Source: Bacteroidales bacterium UBA4363 (GTDB lineage Bacteria > Bacteroidota > Bacteroidia > Bacteroidales > Paludibacteraceae). Taken from it: DNA of 28,339 nucleotides. The notes beneath the pieces were generated by a model that saw only the letters and a list, made by a program, of their open reading frames with translations, had not been told where the DNA came from and did not search any database. This document shows positions 1 through 7,955 of the stretch, in pieces. Every line of letters starts with the position of its first letter. Within the stretch, counting starts at the first letter, position 1. The DNA is taken from positions 43,376 through 71,714 of the forward strand of contig DGSL01000016.1 in NCBI GenBank assembly GCA_002393965.1, read 5' to 3'. The position numbers and the translations under genes were made by a program.

Positions 1-34
1 AGAGGAGAACAAATTTATTTGTTATCCCAAGGCG

Positions 35-101
35 CCGCCCAAAATGCCTTGTAAAACAAGACAAACGAAGAGTCCCGTAGGGACGTTAGAATACAGGCAG
101 G
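35..101. repeat. direct repeat, copy 1
   Basis: It shares an 18-base start (CCGCYCAAAATGCCTTGT) and a 14-base end (AGAATACAGGCAGG) with 179-231. Copy 1 is 14 bases longer because it carries the GTCCCGTAGGGAC palindrome (72-84), which copy 2 lacks. That suggests the palindrome is a module that can be gained or lost inside the unit. Confidence 0.65.
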
Positions 102-128
102 GGTGGAGTCCGTAGGACGAAACCCCTG
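98..128. repeat. inverted repeat (CAGGGGT/ACCCCTG) with internal palindrome
   Basis: The arms CAGGGGT (98-104) and ACCCCTG (122-128) enclose the smaller palindrome GTCCGTAGGAC (109-119), so the sequence could form a nested hairpin. A related hairpin lies at 354-374. Confidence 0.55.
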
Positions 129-178
129 TAATAAACGTATATTCCACTCAGAACTCCGTAGGAGCGTCACCTTACCCG

Positions 179-231
179 CCGCTCAAAATGCCTTGTTGCG
201 TAAGACAAAGAGACGATAGAATACAGGCAGG
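179..231. repeat. direct repeat, copy 2
   Basis: Second copy of the unit at 35-101. It begins CCGCTCAAAATGCCTTGT and ends AGAATACAGGCAGG. The internal palindrome of copy 1 is missing, and the spacer between the conserved ends has diverged. Confidence 0.65.
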
Positions 232-353
232 AGTTCACGCCTCCACTGCATTCCCAATGTTCGGCCAATTTGAGCTCCATAGGAGCATCACTTTTTACAA
301 CATCTAGAATCCAACACGCTTATGAAAGGCGTCCCGACGGAACGTAACAGACA

Positions 354-374
354 CAGGCGGGGGTGAAACCCCTG
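354..374. repeat. inverted repeat, related to 98-128
   Basis: A GGGGT arm (360-364) pairs with ACCCC (368-372), within a CAGGCGGGGG / CCCCTG context like that of 98-128. It is preceded at 331-343 by a degenerate GTCCCGACGGAAC, so order and spacing echo the first repeat unit. Confidence 0.5.
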
Positions 375-612
375 CTTAGAACCAGTGTTCTAATGTGGTC
401 CCGAATTTTGGGGCGAGACGAGAACAACGTCATGCTTTCATATGCTTTGGCTCAAAAAAGTTCTATTGAAAATAAACCCTGTAATAAACATAACATTTTC
501 CATATATGACCCTATATGTGCGTCACTATCCAATTTGTCTTTATTGTTGAACTGAAATATAGATTGCTCTTATGTGAGCATCTCGTCTATCTATTTTCAT
601 AGAATAGACATC

Positions 613-658
613 AAAAAAAATGACCTGAGCAAACATAAACCGTTTACCCAGGTCATTT
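613..658 (-). terminator. rho-independent terminator of the por operon
   Basis: Read on the minus strand, a 10-bp perfect stem (AAATGACCTG at 649-658 pairing with CAGGTCATTT at 618-627) is followed by a run of T (613-620). It lies about 20 bases past the porN stop codon, the right place to end the type IX secretion transcript. Confidence 0.85.
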
Positions 659-679
659 CTATTATTAGAGATTGGATTT

Positions 680-1564
680 TTAATATTCCCAAAGATCTTG
701 CTCCTCGTTGAGAATGTCCGTCTTGATTCTCTCCTGCTCACGCTTGACATCTTCCGGTGTAGCGTTGTACTGCAGAATCATACGGTTCTGGAGGTTCGAT
801 TCTTTGTAGATGTTGCTCGCAAAACGACGCTTCATGAAAAGGTCATCATAGGACATGCGGGCTCCATTGTTCTTGTCCGTGATCATCACTTCTCTCTGTA
901 CAAGGTATGGACGCAGGTTGTCGAACGGAATCCAGAACAATGGATAACTCTGGATACCAACACCCTTGTTCGTTACCAATACAGGGCAGATCGAGATGAT
1001 CTTTACGTTGAACGTCGATGAGTTCTTGTCGAAGAACCATACTTCCTTGACGTAGTACTTAATGACTTCCGTGTTAGGAATGTCTGCATCCTCAACTTCA
1101 AAGGTCTTCACTTTCGTCGTTGGATTGACCTTCGTCTTGTAGATGAGGTCGTACTTCTTCAGGAAGTCTTCCTCTACGTCAATCAGATTGTCCTTGTTGA
1201 ACTTTTCCGTTCTCTCGTTATAACGGAAGGCAGGGACTTTTCTGTCGTTCACCAGCTTGAAGATAATGGCGAAGAAAGATTCACGTCCGTCGTTAGCCTC
1301 CTCAGGATAATAGAGAGGATAGTTCATTCTCTCTCGCAAATCGATTACGCGATAAACCACTTTCTGCCAGTAGATATCGTCGGCTCTCGGATTCACGAAC
1401 TCAATAGGCTTCAGGTCTTCCATCTCGTAACTCGTAGGCAGGTCTGAAGCGATTTCTCCATTCTCGTTGAAGAAATCATCCATCGTATTACTCTGCGCAT
1501 TTGCGGCTGTTACACCGAAAATGAAGCTGGATAATGCGACAAGAAAAAGTCTACTGTACTTCAT
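680..1564 (-). CDS. porN: type IX secretion periplasmic protein PorN/GldN
   Basis: 294-residue protein of the PorN/GldN family. In the family, PorN is periplasmic, binds the PorK lipoprotein to form large rings under the outer membrane, and contacts the periplasmic part of PorM. Seen here: an N-terminal signal peptide (hydrophobic residues about 6-20) with a likely signal-peptidase I site after ANA at residue 23, leaving Gln as the first mature residue. The mature part is rich in charged and aromatic residues and has no membrane segment. Length is in the family's usual range. It is the last gene of the por operon, 92 bases after porM, and is followed by a strong terminator. The assignment rests on sequence character plus a full porPKLMN gene order, and I am confident in it. 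Confidence 0.93.
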   Translation of the reverse strand: MKYSRLFLVALSSFIFGVTAANAQSNTMDDFFNENGEIASDLPTSYEMEDLKPIEFVNPRADDIYWQKVVYRVIDLRERMNYPLYYPEEANDGRESFFAIIFKLVNDRKVPAFRYNERTEKFNKDNLIDVEEDFLKKYDLIYKTKVNPTTKVKTFEVEDADIPNTEVIKYYVKEVWFFDKNSSTFNVKIISICPVLVTNKGVGIQSYPLFWIPFDNLRPYLVQREVMITDKNNGARMSYDDLFMKRRFASNIYKESNLQNRMILQYNATPEDVKREQERIKTDILNEEQDLWEY

Positions 1565-1656
1565 AATTTGTTTTTGTTTTTAATTTTCTTTTCTCTATTT
1601 CAAGGTTCTCAAAAGATGTGCCATTCTGCTTTACTTTCCTGACACCTTCTTTCTTA

Positions 1657-3246
1657 TTACCTGACTACCACTTCCATTGGTGGCAGTTTACGTGTGATGC
1701 CGTCAGGTCCCTTAGCTTGAATGCCGCTGATGAAGAACTTGCTGCCACTTCTCATGTCTTTGATGGCTGCACGCTGCTTCGCAGTGAAACTCTTGCCTGC
1801 CGAACGCTCAATCGTCGTTCCCATGACACCTGGAATCGTCATTTCAAATCCTAACACGGAGAAGTCTGCCTCAATGTCTGCGTCATCCAACTCGGCTCTC
1901 AACTGCTCAAGACCAAGCAAGTGCTGCTTCTGGATTGGAGTCTGACCCTTATACTTGAAGGTTCCGCCGTTCTCCGTGTATGTGAAGAATGCAACTGGTG
2001 GTGGCAACATCTTCACACGGAACGATTTCTTACCCATGCTCTGGGTTTTTCCATCTATCTTCGCCGTTACGGAAATGACACACGGAGTACCTGGCTTCTG
2101 TGGTCTTACAACCCAGCCCTTGCCCGTCTTACGAAGGCTTCCTCCTGTCATCGATGCCGAAATGTATCCTGCGGGAACTCCCGGAACCGAGATGCTGACT
2201 TGATTGTCAATACCGGCATAGAAGACGTTCATCTGGTCTGCGGAGATAATGGCTGTAGGCTCCCCTACGTTATAGTCGGACTGGAATGGATAGATCTTCG
2301 AACCCATCGGACTGTTCAGTCGGATATAACCCGCATACTTGTGGTCTCCGATCGATCCGGCTCCCGTCTGGTAGTGACCGTCCTTTACAAGGGAACCGCC
2401 AGTACCCGTCTGTGGGTTTCCGCCTATATAGACTTCCGGCTTCTGAGTCGTATCGCTCGCTACCAGTACAATATCAGCTACGTATTGACCGCCACGAATG
2501 ACATACTTGGAGTTAGGGATAACTTTTGCCTCAATTTTGTTTACACGATAGTCGTCAGCGTCCACCATGCTCTTCAAGTACGTTACAACGTCGCCCTCTG
2601 TGTTGCGGACGTCAGATTGTATCTTCGAGAGAATCGTTACCGCTGCCGCTACTGGCATCATTTCAAACGTAGCAACCTGCCACTCCTGCTCCATGCCATC
2701 ATGTCCCTTTACCTTGAGATCCTGGTTGAACGTCTTCTTCAGCAATGATACCTTTGACGTATCTGCTTTCACGAGCTCAATCATGTCTGCTCGGTACTTC
2801 AAGATAGCTTCCTTCAACTCTTTTCCTTTACCTTGACCACCCTGGTCTTTGTCCAAACCAATACGGCCTGCTGCGTCAAGGTTGTCACGTGCTTCGATGT
2901 TGTTGACATCGCCTTCAGGACCGTCAGCCTGCTTTACTATAGCAATCTTTAACTCCTGAATTTGATTGTAGAGTGCGTCTGACTTCTTCTTAACCTCGTT
3001 TGCCTTGTTCAACCAAGCACCTACCTTGGTCGGGTTCTGGCTGTTGAGGTCCTCGAATTTCAGATACAGGTTCTTATTTCTGTTCTCACTTCCGGTGGTG
3101 TTTATTTTCAAACTGTTTTCCACCATCGTGAATCCATTCAAGATATCGGCTGCGACATTCAGTGCCAACATGGCTGTCAGCACAATGTACATCATTCCGA
3201 TCATTTTTTGTCTCGGGGTCTCCGGACAGTTAGTTGCGCCACCCAT
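1657..3246 (-). CDS. porM: type IX secretion/gliding motor protein PorM/GldM
   Basis: 529 residues. PorM/GldM is anchored by one N-terminal transmembrane helix and has a long periplasmic arm of four domains. With PorL it forms the proton-driven motor that energises type IX secretion. Seen here: a cytoplasmic start with PRQKMIGMMYIVLTAMLALN (helix about residues 14-34), which is characteristic of the family, then a helical region (about 50-220) and beta-rich Gly/Pro-containing domains to the C-terminus. It sits between porL (47 bases upstream) and porN (92 bases downstream) on the same strand, and the total length fits the family. No odd truncation or frameshift is visible. Long open frames on the opposite strand in this interval are shadows. 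Confidence 0.95.
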   Translation of the reverse strand: MGGATNCPETPRQKMIGMMYIVLTAMLALNVAADILNGFTMVENSLKINTTGSENRNKNLYLKFEDLNSQNPTKVGAWLNKANEVKKKSDALYNQIQELKIAIVKQADGPEGDVNNIEARDNLDAAGRIGLDKDQGGQGKGKELKEAILKYRADMIELVKADTSKVSLLKKTFNQDLKVKGHDGMEQEWQVATFEMMPVAAAVTILSKIQSDVRNTEGDVVTYLKSMVDADDYRVNKIEAKVIPNSKYVIRGGQYVADIVLVASDTTQKPEVYIGGNPQTGTGGSLVKDGHYQTGAGSIGDHKYAGYIRLNSPMGSKIYPFQSDYNVGEPTAIISADQMNVFYAGIDNQVSISVPGVPAGYISASMTGGSLRKTGKGWVVRPQKPGTPCVISVTAKIDGKTQSMGKKSFRVKMLPPPVAFFTYTENGGTFKYKGQTPIQKQHLLGLEQLRAELDDADIEADFSVLGFEMTIPGVMGTTIERSAGKSFTAKQRAAIKDMRSGSKFFISGIQAKGPDGITRKLPPMEVVVR

Positions 3247-3293
3247 AGAATAATCTTTCTGTTAAGGTTAAACCGATTGTGATTGATTATCTG

Positions 3294-4145
3294 TTAGGCC
3301 AAAGCATTCAACATGTTGCCATAGATGCTGTTCAGGTTGTTTACCTGTGCATTCAGTTTAGCGGTATTTTGTTTGAAAGCTTCGATTTCTGCGTTTGCCG
3401 ACGTGATGGCCTGAAGCTGCAACTCGTATGCCGAGTTGGCTGAAGACAGGTTCTTGTTCACATTTGCAATCATACCAACCATGTTCGTGGTGTTCTGCTT
3501 CGCTGCATCCATGTCAGACGCAATACTCTGATAGGATGACAACAACGTGTTCGTCGCATTGTTGATCTGAACCTGTGCTGCATTGTAGTTCGTCAAGGCG
3601 TTGTTGGCATTTGCCATGTTCTGGGCAAATTGTGATGCGGTTGTTCCAGCCTGAGAAAGGTTGTTCAACTGCTCTGCCGTTTCCGACAATTTAGTGATGC
3701 CGTTTTTCAGTTTTTCAAGGTCTGACTCAGACATGGAGTTGATCTCAGTCGCAGCAACGGCACTCAACGTACCGGATGTTCCAGCAGATACAACTCCGCC
3801 TGCAAGATTTGCGCTTCCAGCATTGCCAGCACCGATAGCACCGCCAATACTTACACTTGGAGCACCTCCTCCGATGATGTTCGATGTCACTGCTTCATCT
3901 GCAGTCTCATCATAAATCTGTGGGAATACACGCTCCCAATTATATACCTTGTGAGGATTAGCCAATGCCGTAACAACGAAAAGCAATGCCTCTGTTCCCA
4001 TTCCGGCCGTCAAGATAACTCCGGCTCCCGGCCAGTGCATGATCTTGAAAAGTGCTCCGATAATTACGACGGATGCGCCAAATCCAAAAACGTATCCAGT
4101 AATTCTACCACCGGTGGGGGTGTCAATCCAATCTCCAATTGTCAT
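3294..4145 (-). CDS. porL: type IX secretion/gliding motor protein PorL/GldL
   Basis: 283 residues. PorL/GldL is the inner-membrane partner of PorM and forms a pentamer around two PorM helices. Seen here: two transmembrane helices near the N-terminus (about 16-33 and 41-61). The motif KIMHWPGAG sits between them, and a Glu (E52) lies inside the second helix, matching the conserved intramembrane glutamate of the family that is implicated in proton use. A Gly/Ala/Ser-rich stretch (about residues 92-130) follows, then an Asn/Gln/Ala-rich helical region typical of a cytoplasmic coiled coil (about 133-283). The Gly/Ala linker looks longer than I would expect. The neighbours are porK and porM on the same strand. 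Confidence 0.93.
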   Translation of the reverse strand: MTIGDWIDTPTGGRITGYVFGFGASVVIIGALFKIMHWPGAGVILTAGMGTEALLFVVTALANPHKVYNWERVFPQIYDETADEAVTSNIIGGGAPSVSIGGAIGAGNAGSANLAGGVVSAGTSGTLSAVAATEINSMSESDLEKLKNGITKLSETAEQLNNLSQAGTTASQFAQNMANANNALTNYNAAQVQINNATNTLLSSYQSIASDMDAAKQNTTNMVGMIANVNKNLSSANSAYELQLQAITSANAEIEAFKQNTAKLNAQVNNLNSIYGNMLNALA

Positions 4146-4225
4146 AGTAATTTGATTTTAATAAGGTTTTATGTTTGTTTTTTATACTCTAAACAGGAAG
4201 TAGTCCGAAAAATATTAGACTTTTT

Positions 4226-5650
4226 TTATCGGTTGCCCTCAATGAAGCTACGTATGCATCGGAAGCCAATGTAAGATTTGCTCTCTTGCTGATACTCGTA
4301 GGTGCGGGAACCACACTGCAGATATGCACCGATGTCTTTCCACGAACCTCCCTTGATGACTTTACGACGAAGTACGTCTGGATCAGAGGTCTTAGCATTG
4401 AACTGATAGTCTGGGTTCATGTCGTGAACAAAACTCAAGGTGGACTCGGAATATACGGATGACGTCCACTCAGATACGTTTCCGGCCATGTCATACAGAC
4501 CATAGTCATTTGGTGGATAAGCGGCTACAAACGAGGTGATCATATAGCCGTCATCAGTATAGTTACCACGAAGTGGCTTGAAGTTCGCAAGGAAACATCC
4601 CTTTGCCGTGCGGATGTAGTTGCCTCCCCAAGGATACATCGCTAAATCACGACCACCACGAGCTGCATATTCCCATTCTGCTTCAGTAGGAAGACGCCAG
4701 TCTTGTACCAGAGGTGCTCCATTGGCAACCTGATAGGTGTTGAACAGACGGGTTCTCCAGTTACAGAAAGCAACAGCCTGCTCCCATGTAATACCCACTA
4801 CAGGATATTCACCATATCCTGGGTGTGAAAGATACATGCGCATATATGGCTCGTTGTATGCATAGGTGAAGTCTCGTATCCAGCAAAGCGTGTCTGGATA
4901 GATGTTCAGTATCTTGGACTGGATAAAGTCATGACGACGTGTCAGTGGACGATAAATAGTCTGGTTGACAAAATGACCGTTCTCGTCACGATAGGTCGTG
5001 TCCTTCTTAATCATGACGTCAGCACTGTCCTTTGTCACACCCAGGCCATCCAACGAACGGTCATATGCATTCTTCAATGCGTTGAACTTATTTACCTTCA
5101 ATGCCGCCTGCTTGTAGTCAACAGACTCATAACGATAGTTCAGTCGCGAACCATCCAACTGTGGAACCAACTCAATGGCATCCTCTCCAACGTAATACAT
5201 GGAGTCAAGCGCACGCTTCTGGTCGTCGTTCGGCTTGTCCCACGGAATACGCTTGTTCCAATTCAGATGAGCAGGGATTTCGTTACCCTTTTTATCCTGT
5301 GTGATCTTGAACGTCTCATCACCGCCGATGGCAGGGTCTGCAAGACGCTCTCTGGCAACGGAGTCACGTACATAGTTGATGAACTGACGGTACTCTCCGT
5401 TCGTAATCTCTGTTTCGTCCATCCAGAATGCATCAACTGAGACCGTCTTCGACTGGGAGTTCATAGCCCAGTTGGCCTCTTGATCGTTCGAACCTGTAGT
5501 GAATGAACCACGATTGATGAAGACCATGCCGAATGGAGTCGGATCGGCCCATCCACGGGAGTAAACACCTGTCAACTCACCGTTGCCATTCTTGCTTCCG
5601 CATCCGACAAGTGCCAGAAGAGAAGCGGTAAAAACAAGTAACTTTTTCAT
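4226..5650 (-). CDS. porK: type IX secretion ring lipoprotein PorK/GldK
   Basis: 474-residue outer-membrane lipoprotein with a formylglycine-generating-enzyme (FGE-sulfatase) fold, which in this family acts as a structural ring component with PorN and not as an enzyme. Seen here: start MKKLLVFTASLLALVGC with lipobox LVGC and acylated Cys at residue 17. FGE-type signatures follow, including the segments FWMDETEITNGEYRQFI, WRLPTEAEWEYAARGG, YDMAGNVSEWTSS and KGGSWKD. The frame stays open 90 bases further upstream, but only the Met at 5650 gives a signal peptide with a lipobox, so that start was chosen. porP ends 73 bases upstream and porL begins 80 bases downstream. Identification is strong from motifs and gene order. 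Confidence 0.95.
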   Translation of the reverse strand: MKKLLVFTASLLALVGCGSKNGNGELTGVYSRGWADPTPFGMVFINRGSFTTGSNDQEANWAMNSQSKTVSVDAFWMDETEITNGEYRQFINYVRDSVARERLADPAIGGDETFKITQDKKGNEIPAHLNWNKRIPWDKPNDDQKRALDSMYYVGEDAIELVPQLDGSRLNYRYESVDYKQAALKVNKFNALKNAYDRSLDGLGVTKDSADVMIKKDTTYRDENGHFVNQTIYRPLTRRHDFIQSKILNIYPDTLCWIRDFTYAYNEPYMRMYLSHPGYGEYPVVGITWEQAVAFCNWRTRLFNTYQVANGAPLVQDWRLPTEAEWEYAARGGRDLAMYPWGGNYIRTAKGCFLANFKPLRGNYTDDGYMITSFVAAYPPNDYGLYDMAGNVSEWTSSVYSESTLSFVHDMNPDYQFNAKTSDPDVLRRKVIKGGSWKDIGAYLQCGSRTYEYQQESKSYIGFRCIRSFIEGNR

Positions 5651-5723
5651 ATACTTCTGTTTGTGTTTTGTTTTTATTCTATCTGTTTTGTCAACCAATC
5701 GTTGACTTAAGGTTATCCTTCTT

Positions 5724-6680
5724 TTATAGAATCCGTACACTTCGGTGCAGATTCTTATTCTTCTTTCCTAACAGAAACTCATATCTTACATATACTTCGT
5801 GAGCTCCGTAGGTCTTGGTAATCAACTGGTTCGTCGCTAAATCAAACGAATACCCCAGCTTTAACCCGTTCAGTATGTCCAAACCCGCCATGAATATGAC
5901 GGCATCCATTACCCTCCATCCTAATCCGACATAGTATCGCTCGTCCACATCTAACGTGGCATCTATGTCCATCTGCCAAGAGGCAAAATCGGTTCTCAAC
6001 ATTCCCTCTCCGTTCAATACGAATCGGTTGTTTGTCAGGGGATAACTATATCCCCCCGTGAGGAATGCCGATCGGCCAATCTGTGACGAAATATGTTCAT
6101 CCAGTTCAAACCTGGGCTTCGTCAAGTGCACGGCCGATATTCCTACGTACCAGTCGCTGCTCCTAAACATCGCTCCCACTGCAAAATCAAAAGCCATATC
6201 ATTGACTTCCGATTGAGGTATCAGTGGGTCTGAACCTTGATGATATTCATCCAACCCCTCCAATAGCCTGAGATTGTCACTCAGAATCTTTTGGTTGATA
6301 AGACCGGCATTCAGTCCGAAACTCAATGTGCCTGCCGTCAAACGGTATTTGAATGCATATTGCAGTTCGACCTCCTGCGTGGAAAACATACCTGCTTCGT
6401 CATCAACGAACTTTAGTCCGACTCCGTGGTCATGCTTTAGGAATTTTAAAGGCCCGTTCACAGCAAAAAAATAACTGTTCGGAGCATTTTCCATTCCCAT
6501 CCACTGGGCTCTGTAAAATCCTATCGCATTGACTTTGCTGTTCGCAGCCACTGAGGCAGGATTATACATTTCAGGGACAAACATGAATTGGCTTGCAAGC
6601 CCTTCATATTGCGCTCTTGCACCGAAGAAACTCATGAATAGGAGAAGGGAAGTGAGCGAGTTTCTGATGATTCGGTTCAT
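5724..6680 (-). CDS. porP: type IX secretion outer-membrane protein PorP/SprF family
   Basis: 318 residues. PorP/SprF proteins are outer-membrane beta-barrels. PorP of the core locus links the PorK/N rings and surface modules to the outer membrane. Seen here: a signal peptide (hydrophobic about 8-20) with cleavage after ARA at residue 23, again leaving Gln first, and the family opening QYEGLASQFMFVPEMYNPAS. Alternating hydrophobic and polar strands run to the C-terminus. It is the first gene of the porPKLMN cluster. The 88 bases between it and the DUF2795 gene upstream contain an AT-rich hairpin but no clear promoter, so co-transcription from further upstream is possible. Confidence 0.92.
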   Translation of the reverse strand: MNRIIRNSLTSLLLFMSFFGARAQYEGLASQFMFVPEMYNPASVAANSKVNAIGFYRAQWMGMENAPNSYFFAVNGPLKFLKHDHGVGLKFVDDEAGMFSTQEVELQYAFKYRLTAGTLSFGLNAGLINQKILSDNLRLLEGLDEYHQGSDPLIPQSEVNDMAFDFAVGAMFRSSDWYVGISAVHLTKPRFELDEHISSQIGRSAFLTGGYSYPLTNNRFVLNGEGMLRTDFASWQMDIDATLDVDERYYVGLGWRVMDAVIFMAGLDILNGLKLGYSFDLATNQLITKTYGAHEVYVRYEFLLGKKNKNLHRSVRIL

Positions 6681-6733
6681 TAACGTTTTTTTTGTCTATC
6701 TGTCCCCCGCAGTCTTTTCGGGTTGTTATAGTA

Positions 6734-6757
6734 ACAATAAAAACTCTTTTTTATTGT
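6734..6757. other. AT-rich hairpin between DUF2795 gene and porP
   Basis: Perfect 10-bp arms, ACAATAAAAA (6734-6743) and TTTTTATTGT (6748-6757), enclose a 4-base loop. It sits 11 bases after the DUF2795 stop on the minus strand and about 50 bases before the porP start. There is no T-run after it on the minus strand, so it may be an attenuator, an mRNA-stability element or chance in AT-rich DNA. Confidence 0.45.
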
Positions 6758-6768
6758 GTGGCTTTCTT

Positions 6769-6990
6769 TTAATATTCCTCCTCGTTGAAGAAGAAATCCT
6801 CATTGCTTGGGTAGTCCGGCCAAATGTCTTCAATAGACTCATAGACATCCCCTTCGTCTTCAATCTCTTTGAGATTCTCAATGACTTCTAATGGTGCACC
6901 GGAACGAACGGCAAAGTCAATCAGTTCTTCCTTGGTCGCTGGCCATGGCGCATCCTCAAGTTTGGTGGCAAGTTCAAGTGTCCAATACAT
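6769..6990 (-). CDS. DUF2795-type small acidic protein
   Basis: 73-residue cytoplasmic protein, strongly acidic, with no signal peptide or membrane segment. The first 45 residues (MYWTLELATKLEDAPWPATK, then EELIDFAVRSGAP...EVIENL) match my memory of the Bacteroidota DUF2795 family, small proteins of unknown function with a predicted helical fold. The C-terminus is a run of Asp/Glu with aromatic residues. A Bacteroidota -7 box (TAAATTTG on the minus strand at 7038-7045) lies about 50 bases upstream, so it may start the transcript that runs on into porP. Its biochemical role is unknown, and I infer no function from the position. Confidence 0.8.
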   Translation of the reverse strand: MYWTLELATKLEDAPWPATKEELIDFAVRSGAPLEVIENLKEIEDEGDVYESIEDIWPDYPSNEDFFFNEEEY

Positions 6991-7037
6991 AAAAATCTAT
7001 TTCAATTATAGAGTTTGTATGCAGTATATTCGGTGTG

Positions 7038-7045
7038 CAAATTTA
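7038..7045 (-). promoter_or_regulatory. candidate -7 promoter box for the DUF2795 gene
   Basis: Minus-strand TAAATTTG followed by CACACC matches the Bacteroidota TAnnTTTG -7 consensus, about 48 bases ahead of the ATG at 6990. The upstream -33 element is not a clean TTTG at the expected distance, so support is partial. Confidence 0.45.
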
Positions 7046-7169
7046 TAATAAATTCCATAAATTGTACACAAGATTAAAAAAAACTTCAAAAAAATTTACA
7101 CTTTTTTTGTAAGTGCTTGATTTATAGATACTGTTAAAAATGTTAATTTTTTACTTGTTAACACTTTTA

Positions 7170-7955
7170 CTAAAAAAAGAGAACATAATCCTGTTTCTGT
7201 AATTCTGGGTTTACATATACCAATCCCATTGAAAAAAGATCAAACGTGACCTGTACGCGCTCTTTCTGTTTGATTTTCTCCCAAGCATGCTGCATTCCAG
7301 GAGAGAAATGAATGTCATCGATGATGAAAAGTGCACTCTCCGATGCGTGATCCAATAGCAGGTCGAAATATCGTAACGTGGCTTCTTCCGTGTGGTTGGC
7401 ATCTAGGAATGCAACATCAATGGGTTTGCTGGTGGAAAGGTATTCTTGTAGTGTTTGGTCAATGTTGCCAATATGAAAGAAGGTGTTCCGACCAACCCTG
7501 CATGACTCGAGAACTTCTTTGGCAATCATTATTAATGATTCTGACCCTTCGAAGGTGTGAAGTTCTCCTTTGGGGCAACTCTTGGATAAATAAGAGCTGG
7601 TGAGGCCAACGGAGGTTCCTAACTCAACTACGGTGGTCGGATTTTGCTCTAAAGCAAGTCGGAAGATTAACTGCGCATGCTTACTCGATTTCACTGCTTT
7701 GCGGACAATATCACGTACTTTACGTTTCCCGGATGGATGGGTGCCGAAATCTGTGACTCTTATTTCAATCGGACTTTTTTTTAGTTTTTCGCGCTGACTC
7801 TCTACTTCTTTATATATATAGTAAGGGTATTTGTTTTCAATGACATTGGTGATAAGACGAAATGCAAAGGGTGAGTGTACACCGAATCCGTGGCGATGTC
7901 GTGCATGAAGCAGATAGTGTATATAGGACAGTGTCTGGAACAGGATTTGTTTCAT
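7170..7955 (-). CDS. class I SAM-dependent methyltransferase
   Basis: 261 residues. Rossmann-type methyltransferase signatures are visible: motif I VVELGTSVG (residues 109-117), an acidic residue at the end of the next strand (HTFEG), FLDANH (183-188) and the segment FIIDDIHFSP. This arrangement resembles O-methyltransferase family 3 enzymes, which use a metal-assisted mechanism. The N-terminal 90 residues contain HSPFAFRLI and are rich in aromatic and basic residues; I recall similar N-termini in Bacteroidota methyltransferases of unknown substrate. It has its own promoter-like box upstream (7993-8000) and is 179 bases from the next gene. The substrate cannot be deduced. Confidence 0.85.
   Translation of the reverse strand: MKQILFQTLSYIHYLLHARHRHGFGVHSPFAFRLITNVIENKYPYYIYKEVESQREKLKKSPIEIRVTDFGTHPSGKRKVRDIVRKAVKSSKHAQLIFRLALEQNPTTVVELGTSVGLTSSYLSKSCPKGELHTFEGSESLIMIAKEVLESCRVGRNTFFHIGNIDQTLQEYLSTSKPIDVAFLDANHTEEATLRYFDLLLDHASESALFIIDDIHFSPGMQHAWEKIKQKERVQVTFDLFSMGLVYVNPELQKQDYVLFF

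Larger units (their letters stand above)
1..540. other. gene-free region with palindromic repeats
   Basis: No convincing reading frame lies here. The stretch contains short palindromes built on a CGTAGG-like core: GTCCCGTAGGGAC at 72-84, GTCCGTAGGAC at 109-119, CTCCGTAGGAG at 154-164 and GCTCCATAGGAGC at 274-286, with a decayed copy at 331-343. It also holds two direct copies of a longer unit and two hairpins with CAGGGGT / ACCCCTG arms. The look is that of a decayed interspersed repeat cluster at the downstream end of an operon. Confidence 0.6.

Noticed and set aside
31..374. Possible CRISPR array
   Set aside because: Units are not evenly spaced, copies differ in length by a whole module, and no cas gene is near.
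1921..2748. 275-residue plus-strand frame inside porM
   Set aside because: It is the antisense shadow of porM, has no family resemblance, and PorM is certain.
5651..5740. Upstream in-phase extension of porK
   Set aside because: It would bury the lipoprotein signal peptide inside the chain and overlap the porP end.
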